A stretch of 64,000 bases of DNA from Rhizodiscina lignyota. Its lineage: Eukaryota > Ascomycota > Dothideomycetes > Aulographales > Rhizodiscinaceae. Location: the NCBI GenBank assembly GCA_010015805.1, contig ML978131.1:806001-870000 (forward strand). Direction: 5' to 3'. Shown piece after piece: positions 20,722-31,965 of the stretch. Positions within the stretch are counted from its first letter, which is position 1, and each line of letters starts with the position of its first letter. The position numbers and the translations under genes were made by a program. The notes beneath the pieces are model-generated. The model did no database searches. It was not told where the DNA came from and saw nothing but the letters and a program-made list of their open reading frames with translations.

Positions 20722-22111
20722 TTGGAGAGGCGTTGATGATATGCTTCGTCGTTGTTGTCGGATTACTTGTTGAGCGGTCAGCACTCGACGCGCTACGCGG
20801 GCGTAACAGAGACTACGATAGAAAGATGTTGAAATAAGATCTCGTGAGCATATAAGTATTTGAGATTGAGATCGATTTGGTAACTTTGACGAGGAGACAA
20901 TTAGGAGAAGACTGGATATGGAAGTGAAGTAATAATAAGCCCAGCCAAACACTTCTTTCGATATCGTAGCCTAGTCGGTCATCACCATTCCCGATCCGTA
21001 CGAATGGTTGTGCGCGGCCTCGGCTTCGCGTTCTCAACCGATTCTCTGACTGGATAGTTTCACAGCACGAAGATCATTGCTAGTATGGCCAGTTTCCCAA
21101 GTGCGATACATGTTTTTCGACAAGAATGCGTTGACGCAGCTGGTTGGAAGCGTTGTTGGAGTTAAGTTACCCAATTGTATCTCTCTGGCTGCCCGCACTG
21201 CAGGCGCCTGGCACGTGACGAATGGATGTTCCGAGATCGGCTTCTGGGAGATCCGAGCGACCTTGCTTCTTCCATAGTACACCTGACAATGTCGGCAAGC
21301 CTTGCAATCAATGGATATATTCCAGCGTGCATTGGTACTCCGCAAGTTATATGCGACTCAAGACTCGTAACTGCCCTCACACACTTGTCTTGCTCGTGCG
21401 AACTGTGACAACTCATTCCTCTCTTTTGCTATCCATTTTCTTCGGAAGCATTTCATGTGTGTAAATTCCACTAGAAAGACTTTTCTCTTGCTTGGTAGTT
21501 GCAATCATCCGAAACCGTGGATCCCACATCAATCGTCAGCATCACTACCAGCTCTGTAACTCTTGTCCAACTCCTCTGCTCCAGCATAGCTTCCGTCAAA
21601 AAGGGGCTTCGGGAGGTCGGCTCAACTTCGGCTCGGCCTCCATTTGGCAAGTTATCGTCGTGCAACCTGGCTGGTCTCCTTAACTATGAATTGCTCCGCT
21701 ACTTTGGCCCGATTCTGCGACTTCAATGCTAAGTATTCACGTTTGGGAATTCTCCTCACCCGGCAACCCCCATTTTCGCATGGAGTGCTGTAAAGTCGGC
21801 ACGTACACTTTTCTGCCCTACCCTGACGGTCCGTTTTGGCGTCATTGGAGCTTAGCATCCATCCCCGCACCCCGCAAGCTTAACCTTTTCCTGGAGACAA
21901 CTGCTATCTTTGTACGTAGTATAGACAGTTACTCTCAAGAATGGCGATCGAAGTGTATGCTCTCCACACACTCGGGGAGGCAGCTCCCGTCCTCGGCAAC
22001 CCTTTGTGGGCTTACGTATCGTACAAAATAATGATGAACTTGAGCCTATGAATCCTGTCTTTCTCACAGCTGGTTATTCTCTTTCATTTTAATCTGCTAT
22101 AGTCCTTCAAA
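20722..22111. other. divergent intergenic region, DUF829 / AtuA-like
   Basis: About 1.4 kb. The 20722-20950 part is open in the DUF829 frame and presequence-like. The rest has only short unsupported frames. The segment before 22112 is the promoter and leader of the AtuA-like gene. Confidence 0.4.
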
Positions 22112-23926
22112 ATGTCTCCTTCTGTGGCTAAAGGAAACCGACCCGTGCGAATTGCACAAATCGCCGCCTCTACCGTCGACCGTCACGAAATCTTTGGCAT
22201 GCTGGCAAAGACCACTGAAGCAGATGTTTTTTGTGGTGACTTCATTTCCGAGTGGAATATGGCTACTCGTGGCGCAGGAAAGGCCTTGGGACTTGAAGAA
22301 TTCTCCTACGAGCCAGCCTTTGTCGATGCCATCGCACCGGCGCTGGAAGATTTGGAGCGCAATCGAATCAAGGTTGCAGTCAATGCAGGTGTAACTGATA
22401 CTGCCAAACTTGCCAAACTTATCGATGGCATGGTTAAAGAGAGAGGCCTCAATTTGAAAGTTGCGTATGTCGATGGAGATACCGTCACGGACACCGTCAA
22501 GCAACTTATCAAGGGAGGAAAATCCTTCAAGCATCTTATAGATTCCGTCGATCATTTAGGTAAAGACGGCGACGAGATGATTTTTGCCCAATGTTACCTC
22601 GGCATTTGGGGTATCGCACGTGCTTTCCGCGAAGGAGCGGACATTGTCCTCTGCGGCCGCGTGACAGACGCGTCTCCAGCAGTGGGCGCTGCTGCATGGT
22701 GGCACGACTGGAAGGAGGATCAATACGATGAGCTTGCTGCTGCCCTGATAGCGGGTCACTTGATAGAATGCACAGGATACGTGACAGGGGCGAATTTCAC
22801 CGGCTTCAAGCGCTTCCCCGTCAATGTCAAGACAGGATTTCCCATCGCTGAGATTTCAGCCACTGGCGACGTTGTCATCACAAAGGCTAGTTTCTTTACG
22901 GGAGAGGTGTCGCCGGAGACCTGCACCTCGCAGCTCATGTACGAAATCCAAGGGCCGTGGTACTACAACTCCGACGTCACTGCTGAGATAACAGATGCTA
23001 AGCTTGAGAAGATTGGGAAGGACCGTGTACGGCTCAGTGGTATTCGTGGGATGCCGCCTCCGCCGACCACTCGGGTAGGCTTTACGACAATGGGAGGGTA
23101 CCAAGCCGAGATGCATTGGTTCTTGGTGGGCTTAGACGTGAAGGAGAAGGCGGAGATGCTCACAGCTCAGATCAAGGAGCGCCTGAATCCGGACAGTTTC
23201 CAATGCCTCGTATTCCAAACACATGGATCGGTCCCTAAAGATGCCAGGACGCAAGCATCTGCTACGTTGGATTTTAGAGTCTTCGCCCAGGCTCGGACCG
23301 AAGAGTTAATCAGCCACAAGAACTTCTTCCGGCCATGCATTGATGTGCTCAATATCACATACCCAGCCGCAACCTTCCACCTGGATAACAGGCAGAGCTT
23401 CCCAAAGATCTACTACGAGTACTATGTGTCCCTCATAGAGCAGTCAGTAGTAAGGCAACAAGTGCACATCGGGTCCAAAGTCATCGATATTCCGCCTCCA
23501 AGCGTTACGAAACAGTATCCCTCGGAACAGCCATTCACCGACGTGACCAATCCAGTTGATCTCAGCTCGTTCGGCCCAACTACGTTGGCTCCACTGGGAT
23601 ACGTCGTACACGGTCGTTCGGGAGATAAATCGTCAAACGTAAACATCGGGCTCTTCGTCCGGCACGCGGATGAATGGGACTGGCTTCGCAGTCTCCTTTC
23701 CATTGCCAAGATCAAGGAGTTGTTGCGTGACGAATATACCGGCAATAAAGTCGATCGCTGGGAGTTCCCTAATGTGTGGGCAGTACACTTTATTCTACAC
23801 GACCATCTCGATCGTGGCGTGAATTCCAACTCGACATATGACTTTTTGGGCAAGAATGTAGCGGAGTTCGTTCGTTATCAGAAGGTTGAAATCCCGAACA
23901 AGTTCTTGGAGAGGGGAAGAATCTAA
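22112..23926 (+). CDS. AtuA-like protein (DUF1446, acyclic terpene utilisation family)
   Basis: Single-exon gene of 604 residues. The N-terminal two thirds match the DUF1446/AtuA core (RIAQIAASTVDRHEIF, DVFCGDFISEWNMA, VAVNAGVTDTAKLA, CGRVTDASPAVGAAAWW, GHLIECTGYVTGANF, FPIAEISATGDVVITK, YNSDVTAEI). The C-terminal part (FGPTTLAPLGYVVHGRSGDKSSN, NIGLFVRHADEWDWL, NVWAVHFILHDHL) matches the small AtuA-type C-terminal domain. The namesake gene is in the Pseudomonas acyclic-terpene (citronellol/geraniol) catabolic operon; its reaction is not established. The next genes are a Zn(2)Cys(6) activator and oxidoreductases, which fits a catabolic role. No signal peptide or peroxisomal tail is present. 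Confidence 0.9.
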   Translation: MSPSVAKGNRPVRIAQIAASTVDRHEIFGMLAKTTEADVFCGDFISEWNMATRGAGKALGLEEFSYEPAFVDAIAPALEDLERNRIKVAVNAGVTDTAKLAKLIDGMVKERGLNLKVAYVDGDTVTDTVKQLIKGGKSFKHLIDSVDHLGKDGDEMIFAQCYLGIWGIARAFREGADIVLCGRVTDASPAVGAAAWWHDWKEDQYDELAAALIAGHLIECTGYVTGANFTGFKRFPVNVKTGFPIAEISATGDVVITKASFFTGEVSPETCTSQLMYEIQGPWYYNSDVTAEITDAKLEKIGKDRVRLSGIRGMPPPPTTRVGFTTMGGYQAEMHWFLVGLDVKEKAEMLTAQIKERLNPDSFQCLVFQTHGSVPKDARTQASATLDFRVFAQARTEELISHKNFFRPCIDVLNITYPAATFHLDNRQSFPKIYYEYYVSLIEQSVVRQQVHIGSKVIDIPPPSVTKQYPSEQPFTDVTNPVDLSSFGPTTLAPLGYVVHGRSGDKSSNVNIGLFVRHADEWDWLRSLLSIAKIKELLRDEYTGNKVDRWEFPNVWAVHFILHDHLDRGVNSNSTYDFLGKNVAEFVRYQKVEIPNKFLERGRI

Positions 23927-24361
23927 ATTGGGTTACGTTGAAATGTACGTAAATTGTAAAAATAATTGACGGAATTGTGGAGCGGGAGCATAAGGCCTTA
24001 CGGAAGATTGTGATCGAGAACGTGTAATCCATAATGCCGTTCACTGAGTTCTTGCTTCGACCACCTTTTACGGGCCTGCGACTACGATAACTCGAAGCGG
24101 TGTGGGCCCTACCTTACCATAATGGATAGCCGAACAGCCCTTACCATATTAAGGATAAAAATACGTCCAACTGAACCTGTTTGAGTTAGCCTGAAAAATG
24201 TTAATGGAAGCCAAAACCCGACGACCGTCGTTATTAGCCGCTCCTGGGTTCGGGGCACCCCCGTCCTTCGAGCCGGATCTTGGAAACCAGAGGGGCAGTT
24301 TTGAGCGTCCTGGGATCATCTTCATAGTTTTTTTATATCTGCACTCTCTGTGCATCAGGCC
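23927..24361. other. AtuA-like 3' flank and regulator promoter
   Basis: About 435 bp between two genes in the same orientation. A GGGC(C)CTACCTTACCATA segment is partly repeated as CCCTTACCATA 30 bases on (around 24103-24149). No gene. Confidence 0.4.
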
Positions 24362-27316
24362 ATGTCGGTTTCTCCTAGACCAGCCTCGAAACGCAAGCAT
24401 GTCACTACTGCTTGCGTTTCATGTCGCACGAGCAAAGTGAAGGTACGGGGTCATGATCGAAGCCCAGACTCGCCGTCTTTCACTCATCCAGTGGCAAAGT
24501 AACAAGCTGACATTACTTCCAGTGCGATGGCTTAACCCCTTCATGCTCCAACTGCCTCAGCAAGAACAAAGAATGTCGCTACCAAGTTGGAGATGACAGA
24601 CGCAAGTGAGTTGCTTTCGGCATTGAACTGATGTAGCCGGCCGCAGTCGGCTTTGCCGTCCCACTCGCAATATATGAGTGCGCTGACAAGTCCCAGAGTA
24701 TCGCTGCGCATTGCTGTAGAGTTGCTCTCGCGCCGTGTGAGTCAGCTCGCTCAATTTATCGAGGCAAATGGGCTGCAGATCCCTTCCATGCAGGAGGACG
24801 AGGAGGCAGCGCTGGAAAGGATTCTAATCGCGGCCAAAGTCAATCCCAAGGAGTTGACTGCAGGTCAACACGTCTTTCCAAGCTCGACCGATCCTGAAAA
24901 CAATGCCACAGGGCCTCACATTTTGATGGGGCAGAATTCCGTCGTGGACAGCGCTCAAGGCGGGGTGGTGGCTGATTTTGATTTCGCCGAGGGCCAGCGT
25001 GACCTGGAACCGAATGTTGAAAGTAGTGCCCAAGCGGTGCTAGGCTCAACGCAGAATGCCGCCAGAGTCGTGAGCTCGTCTGGATGGAGCTGGAACTCAA
25101 TCGAAGCGCAGGAGCCGATGTTGGAGTCAAATTACACGTCTCACCCTGCGCCTGCAGTCCAGGACCAGTCGCCGAACGCTTCCGCCTCTCATGGCTCCTT
25201 CAGTGATGCTTTAATCGAGAAGCGTACACCAGAAGGAGGGGATACCAGCGACAGGGAAAGTGTGGAAGAACTTGTCGACCAGCTCTCTGACAGAATGGGT
25301 TCCATGCAGATTGGCGCTGACGGACAAATCCGCTACTATGGACCTACATCGAACTTCAGTTTGATGGACATGCCTTCTACAGACCCTATGCATGTTCATC
25401 GCTCAATCCGCAATGATGGTCAAGAATACTTGGACCGCCTTGAAGTAGGAGCAGAGGTACCCGCTGACCTAGAGAACCATCTGGTCAATCTTTATTTTGC
25501 ATGGCAGGATGCGTCCTTTCACGTCGTGGATCGGGACATGTACGAAAAGGGGAAGCGCAAGTGGCACGTGGACATGCAGGATACTCCATACTATTCTGAG
25601 GCCCTTAGAAATGCCATGTAAGTTGCTGTCAGACTTGCAGGAAAGTCGTCTTAACTGAATCATTAGATGCTCGCTCGGGGCTGCCTTTGAGGCGAAACAT
25701 CACCCAAGTTTCGTCACGTTTCCCAAATCGTTGGCCGATTTCTTCGCCGACAGGGCGAAAGCGCTCCTCGAGATCGAGCTGGATGCCCCATGCGTAGCAA
25801 CAACACAAGCCATGGTGGTTACTAGCTGCCACGACATGGGTTGCACTCGAGATGCTCGGGGCTGGTTGTACAGTGGTATGTTCCAAAGCTATTGCTTCTA
25901 GTACAATATGCTCAAGGATGATAGGAATGGCAATCCGACTTGCATTTGACTTGGCCCTTCACAAGGATATGACTGAATACATAGAGAAGGGTATCATTAC
26001 CCAAGCCGAAGCTGATGTCCGCCGAACGGTTTTCTGGGGGGCATATGTTGTCGATCAGTACGCATCTCCCCAAATGTTCTTCACGGCTTGTCTGACCGAA
26101 ATCAAGAGTCTGGGGATTCCACCTGGGGCGACAATTCCGAATCCCCATGGAAGATATCACTTGTGCGAAACCGGGCGGTAGCTTGAATAGCACCATCAGC
26201 AATCAATGGGTGTCTTATACATCGCCTACGTCTACCCAGACATGCACGCCAGTGTTCGGTTATGTACAGGAAGTAAGCCGACAGCGTGCCCTGCTCTGCC
26301 AGATCATGGCTCCATTAGGATATAATCTGTATGCAACAAGACTTGAACAAGCTGAGCAACCGCTGACACTTTTGCTTTGCAGATATGGCAAATCCGGAAT
26401 TCCACCTGCCATACTGCAGGACTTAAACGCGAAGACAGTTCAGGAACTGTTTAAATGGAAGGACGAGCTTCCAGCAGAGCTACAGATAGCTCTGCAGGTA
26501 GATGTCCAAGAACATACTACGCCGTACCTACCGCATGTCCTATTATTGCAGTAAGTACGACGCTCAAAACCTGAAATCCCACTCACCCGTCGCAGCATGC
26601 ACTTCTATCAAAGCCTAATTCATGCCCATCGCCCGTGGATGTCAAAACATTTCATCCAGCCGCAACCGCCTCAGGGCCCAGGCTCGGAACATGCTCGGCA
26701 GATGTGTGTTGACGCAGCGATCGCGATAGCGAAACTTCTCCAAGTGTACGAGAACAGATACACTTTTCGATTCATGAACATTCAAGGGCCTGCGATTACT
26801 TGCTCGGCAGCATTGTTACTCATCTTTGCTGACATCTCTCACATTGGGCGACCACAAGGTCTCAGTGTAGCACCGTACCTGAGTGTCTGCTTCCGGGCAC
26901 TCGACGAGTTCGGACAGTCTTGGGAAAGTGCAAAACGGGCAAAAGACTTTCTGACGAGGTTGCAACGCCAATGGGAGCTGAAAGCTCGCGCGAAGCGTTA
27001 CGAGCGTCGAAAAACGGACCTTTATAAGACTACTTCCAACAGCACGAGGAAACGACCTTTCAACGAGGCCGACTTTGGTCCAGGTCAAAACGAATTCCAA
27101 GCAACTCAGCCACTGGAAGAGCAGCAATCGGTAGAAGGAATGCAACAGCAGCAAGGGCACCTCCAAAACAGCAATCGTGCTGTCGGGTTTGACCTTGATA
27201 TGGACTTCGACTGGATGTTGGAGGCGGATGTACAAGCTGTGTCGGGAAATTGGGCCCCTGTTCCTTCTTCCAGGACAAATCCTCCCGATTTGATGGGATT
27301 GCTGGGCGAACTCTGA
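24362..27316 (+). CDS. Zn(2)Cys(6) transcription factor, nirA/nit-4-like
   Basis: Eight exons: 24362-24442, 24523-24605, 24697-25617, 25667-25875, 25925-26057, 26107-26328, 26383-26550 and 26596-27316; 845 residues, all phases consistent. The N-terminal binuclear zinc cluster (residues about 18-45) has six Cys spaced C-x2-C-x6-C-x6-C-x2-C-x6-C, with SKVKCDG typical of GAL4-type domains. A linker and dimerisation-like segment (RRKVSLRIAVELLSRRV) follows, then a long acidic disordered region. The Fungal_trans domain spans roughly 320-700 (GWLYSGMAIRLAFDL, WGFHLGRQFRIPMEDI, FYQSLIHAHRPWMSKHF). The C-terminus is Gln-rich with an acidic DLDMDFDWMLEAD patch that may activate transcription. It sits between the AtuA-like gene and the oxidoreductase array and is the obvious candidate regulator of both. 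The 91-nt second intron was chosen because it alone restores the conserved RRK-VSLR junction. Confidence 0.9.
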
Positions 27317-27536
27317 GCACCTATCCAACCTTGCGAATATTAATATGGAGATCCGCCCATGGAATCAGTGATCGCAATTTTCGTCCCCCAAGGTCAGCGA
27401 CAACTACTCCCTTCCGGCCGTTGGTGCTGGGAAACAAAATGCAGATGACATCTGGCGCCTCTCTGATGACGTATATTTCAGACTTCAAATTTCTCTAATA
27501 TTTTCGTTGACAAAGAGGCAGCGCCGCACGACATCT

Positions 27537-28681
27537 CTACATCAGCCTTCCCGCGTGAATCCCACCTGTGATCAAGAGGTCATCTGATGTATGATATGCG
27601 CTCGCATCAGAGAGCAGATATACAACAGGAACTTTTAGATCGGTGCGGTCTCCCATCCGTCGCATGGGCGGTTCGTTGTTCATTATATCTCCAAGCCACG
27701 GCATACGATTGCAGAGGTCAAGCGTCATATCCGTCATCATGTAGCTGAGGATGCGTGTGAGCGGACGTTGGCTTGTTAAAATGTTGGGTTCCAACGTTGC
27801 ACTTACCCAGGAGAGACGCTATTCACGCGGATGCCAGTACCTGCTAGCTCTACGCCGAGTGCCTTGGCCAACGAAACAACAGCACCTTTGCTAGAGCAAT
27901 AGTCGCTCGTCGTCTGGCCCTTGCTCGCCACATACGCAGCAATGGAACCGATGAATACCATAGATCCGCCCCGCTTGTTGAACGATGTCGGTTCCTGCTT
28001 CAACATTTGCGCTCCTGCCAGTTGCGCCGAGTAATACGTTCCAAGCGTGTTGACGGCGAAGCAGCGGGCTACTGATTTAGGGTCACGCTTGAAGAAGGGC
28101 TCGTCGGGGCAGATGCCGGCGGCCGTCACCCTGGAACTCCATTCAGTTGTTGCGTTATATCATATGGAAGGGACGATTTTGAGAGATTTACAAGCCATCA
28201 ATGCGCCCGAAATCTAATACAATGCTGTCGAAGGTCGCTTTGAGCACATCATAATCTGTCACATCGCTCCTACCGTTCTCGCGCATCTCGTCAGTACCTC
28301 TGTGCAGTTTGACGATGTTTCTGTAGACCCAACTGACTTGTAAAGTTTACACTTGATGTCGAAATCTTTTTGAAGCTTTTCAAAGTGCTCGTGTGGTTTG
28401 TCTAGCGCGTCAACAATAGCAACGTTCCCGCCCACCTCTGCGATAGCAAAAGCAAAGGCTAGGCCCAGGCCTCGTGCGCCGCCTGTGATAACTATAGTGC
28501 GGCCTTGGAGGGAAATCAGGTCATGTACTGAGCGGCGCAAATATGCGTTAATGTCGTTTGATGGCTGAGAGTCGCTGGTTGTGTGGGCGTCATTTGTCGG
28601 TATGCTGTTGCCGTTGGTGGCTGCTGGAGTACCATCAATTGGTAGAGCAGGGAGATTTGTCACTGGAGTTGCGGTCGACAT
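27537..28681 (-). CDS. short-chain dehydrogenase, mannitol/arabinitol/sorbose-reductase type
   Basis: Four exons on the minus strand: 28681-28338, 28269-28192, 28130-27807 and 27744-27537; 317 residues. An N-terminal Thr/Asn/Pro-rich extension of about 55 residues precedes the classical SDR fold. Cofactor motif is VITGGARGLGLAFA, followed by acidic NVAIVDALDKP (an Asp at the end of strand 2 suggests NAD-type or mixed preference), then NTLG, and catalytic Ser in GSIAAYVASK with YCSSK (Tyr-x3-Lys). The overall pattern, including GIRVNSVSPGYMMTDMT, resembles fungal NADP-mannitol, D-arabinitol and sorbose reductases. It is first in a four-gene tandem minus-strand array with a sugar-type transporter. 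Convergent with the regulator (220 bp apart). Substrate not determined. Confidence 0.88.
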
Positions 28682-29495
28682 GGCTTATGTGCTCGTGACA
28701 ATGATGATTTTAATGATAGTTTTTCGAGTATCCAGGTTGACACAGCGAGGGGGGATAGGATAGGATACGTGTATTAAGGGAATTGGAATGGACACAGCTG
28801 GGTGTGAATTGTAGAAATAGCAATAATAATGAAAAACATAGATGGCTTTTATGGAAAAGCGCCACGCAGGTACCTTAAGGTATGCACAATGAACAGGGGT
28901 ATTCGTGATCAGCCAGGGGTGCCTCAAAGAGGTTAGACGAGGTGGTCGGACCAGAATTCCGAGGCTTAAATGTGGAGATGCATCATGCCCATTACCCATC
29001 ATCATACCCATTCGGAATCCAGGATGCAAAGTCGTGATAGTCAGCCCTCTTGGAACCCTCGACCTCGGCTTCCGCCTTGATGCCAATAGTTACCCAGCTT
29101 CTTAACGTCCCAAGGATGAAGAGGCAAAATACCGTGGCGTAGCACCGTTGAACGCGCGCGCGGCTGGCATTCCCGCCATGGCGCGACTACGTTTGGATAA
29201 CCCTCCAACGCTCGCGCTCTCTGCCCCAACTCGATTCAAGACCCTACGGATCCCATTGACATTCTGGTCTCGTATGACACTTTGAGCGGAGGTTCACAAA
29301 GCCCGCGCCACTCGCACATAAAAATGCGTTGCGTCTTTGACAGACCATAAATGTAATGAGTTGATTGAGAAAGGAATCTCTCTGTAGAAAGTGGTGGTTT
29401 TATATACACATAGAAAGGGCGCTACTGCTAGCTAACCCCCTCTGACAGTCTTGGCATAGCCGACTTAAGCTACCTTTATAAGCAGTCCTCTATGC
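28682..29495. other. intergenic between SDR and transporter genes
   Basis: About 810 bp: promoter side of the SDR gene and the 3' flank of the transporter gene. A microsatellite-like Asn/Ile-type AT tract lies near 28700-28720. No supported gene. Confidence 0.45.
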
Positions 29496-31375
29496 TCAGA
29501 CTTCATTCGTCGACGTCATATTTGGCCAGATGGTGGCCGCCATTTCGTTCTCTATACGAGCGCGATATGCTTGCTCCGCTTCGCCAGTACGGTCGTGGAA
29601 GACGTGATCCATTTGCTCCAATGTCCGGCCATTTGTCTCGGGAACCACAAACCAGACCCAGATCAAAGCGAGAAGGCAGAACACACAGAAGAATACATAA
29701 GTGCCGAATCCGGTGTTTTGGACGAGCGGGGGCGTAATCAGACCAATGATGAAGTTGTTAAACCAGTTCGACATGGTCGCGAATGCCATGCCCTTCGCGC
29801 GAAGGGAGGCCGGGAAAATCTCAGCGGGCATTGCCCACGGTATCGGGCCCCATGTCGCGCCATACGTGAGCATGAAGAAGAGCAGAAAAGCGACAGAGGT
29901 CCAGGCCGCAGCCTGGTGAGTCGGCCAGCTGTTCTGGAACTTACCCACGAGAACGGCAATGATGAAATGGGCTGTGACCATGCATGCCGCACCGCCGAGC
30001 AGCAGCGGTCGTCTGCCGAACCTGTCCATACCCCATAATGACCAGAAGCATGCTACCATCTGAACAATGTTAAGGACTCCGGACATGTTCAACTGCATCT
30101 CGTAGTCCAGGCCCATTTGTGCAAAAAGGGTTGGTGAGTAGTAGATTAAAGCATTCACGCCGCCAAATTCTACAGTTTCACAAATTAGTGACGGGATACT
30201 TGTAGGATGTAACCTTAAATGGTGGCGAAATCTCGACATACGTTGGAAAAACATGAGCCCAATGCCAACATGGGTTCTCTTCCAAGCACCCTTACGAAAA
30301 CAGTCCGTGTAGGCGACGACGTGGCGCATGATACGGGCCTTGTAGGTATCACTTTGTAATTTCGGGTGCAATTCCTTCTCCAGCGCGCTGCGGTATGCCA
30401 CTTCAGACCGAATTTCGAACCACTCACGCAGGACGCGCTCGTCGGTGGATGGGACGTTGCGAATCTTGCATAGAACTTCTAAAGCTTCGTCATCGCGGCC
30501 TTTAGATGCCAACCAGCGAGGAGAATAAGGGAGAAAAGGAACGCCTATCCCCAGTATCAAAGCTGGTACAATCTAATATCGTATTAGCTTCGGCTTGTTT
30601 CAAAGATGGAGCTGAGAGCTACCTGGATGAGAAAGGGGAGGCGCCATGACCATTCACTGGGAATAAATCGTGTGCCGTAAGTAATATAGAAAGCGATGAC
30701 AATTGCCGTAACAATAGAAAGCTCCTGGAGTACCAGCAGGGTACCGCGGATCTCGGGAGGAGCGATCTCGGAAATATACAGAGGAGCCACCATTGCCAGC
30801 ATGCCAACGCCTATTCCGCCTATGAAGCGAGCAGCGACGAGCATTCCATAATCTTGGGAGGCTGTTTGCAGCGACGAGCCCACAAGAAAAATGATGACAG
30901 CAACCATAATGGACCACTTGCGTGAAATCTTGTCGGCGAGCCAGCCTTGGTTCATTGCTCCCAGAAACGCGCCCAGCTCGATCATGGCTGTGAGTAAGCC
31001 TTTCTTGAAGCCCGAGCCGGCAGCACCAGCAGCAATTTCTGGAAACTGCTTCAGGAACTGTTCCATAACGAGCGTCACGGAAACGACTCCTTGGTCGTAG
31101 CCGAAGAGTGCACCGCCCATTGTCGAGAATGCCGCACAAATTGTGACATATCTATTAGTGAAGAGGCCTTTGAAGCCTGTCTCCGATATTAGCCAATTCG
31201 CCACATCAGCCAGCAGACAAAGCATAGCTAAGGAGAAATGGATTGCACACGCACCTGCCTTGCCATACGTCTCTCGTTCTTCCCATACAGGGCGTTCGGA
31301 ATGGACGGCTTTGGTCTCAGGCTCCTCGAACGCTTCCAGCTGCACGGCGCTAGGGGACTCGATTTTGAGTGCCAT
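29496..31375 (-). CDS. MFS sugar transporter (sugar porter family)
   Basis: Four exons on the minus strand: 31375-31255, 31176-30623, 30572-30242 and 30169-29496; 559 residues. Twelve hydrophobic segments are expected. Sugar-porter signatures are clear: FSTMGGALFGYDQGVVSVT (TM1), GWLADKISRKWSI (TM2-3 loop), RFIGGIGVGMLAMVAPLYI with SEIAPPEIRGTL (TM4-5), PYSPRWLASKGR, FFQQFGGVNALIYYSPTLF (TM7), MDRFGRRPLL, and PETNGRTLEQMD after TM12. Uptake of a hexose, pentose or polyol by proton symport is likely. The start at 31375 has a better ATG context (purine at -3, G at +4); an in-frame ATG at 31450 would add 25 residues. Lies between two oxidoreductases in the same orientation. Confidence 0.92.
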
Positions 31376-31965
31376 GTCGAAGGCGGAACTTGTACCTGGG
31401 GTGGCTGTCTCTACGTTACGTTCGTCGGTGTTGGACAATTCCAAGGGCATAAAAAACAGAATCGTGCGGATCGCGTTTGGAGCGGCGCAGAAAGTAAGCC
31501 AATCGATAAATTGTGTCCACCAGCTGTACCGCGGTTCTCGTGGAGGCTTATATCTACTGCAGCACACGTGGATTGTGCCAAATCTGGGGTAGTCCCCATA
31601 ATCTGCGGGGTACTCCTAAGCTGAGATGCTGAAGGACGGGGAATGGTTGGCCGATCGGAATTACAGTCCGAGGGATTAATGATGGCCATGGGCCTCCTTA
31701 GTATCATGGGTATCCTGGACATTTCCGGAAATGAACAGCGTCCGTACAGTCCTCTTCTCCTCTTCCAAGTCCCCGCGTATTCCGCTGGGATAATGAGGTC
31801 GGATTCACTGACAGATATGGGGATTGCCTGGTTCCGCCGATAAGGTCAGAAAACGTAAACAATATTGGCACGAGAACTTTAGCCATGACAGGCTACCACG
31901 CAGGTATTAGAAAACATTGAGCATGACATTCAGCTCCTTGGCTCTCGAATTACAGACATGGTGCA
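31376..31965. other. transporter promoter / reductase 3' flank
   Basis: About 590 bp. The transporter reading frame stays open upstream to about 31567, so part of this could be coding if the upstream ATG is used. No other gene. Confidence 0.4.

Noticed and set aside
24606-24646. Shorter second intron in the Zn(2)Cys(6) gene using ccgcag (41 nt) or gatgtag (31 nt)
   Set aside because: The first gives a stop in frame; the second is below usual intron size. The 91-nt intron ending at 24696 restores the conserved RRK-VSLR junction.
26058-26180. Reading straight through 26058-26180 in the Fungal_trans domain
   Set aside because: The unspliced frame loses WGFHLGRQFRIP and stops; removing 26058-26106 recovers it.
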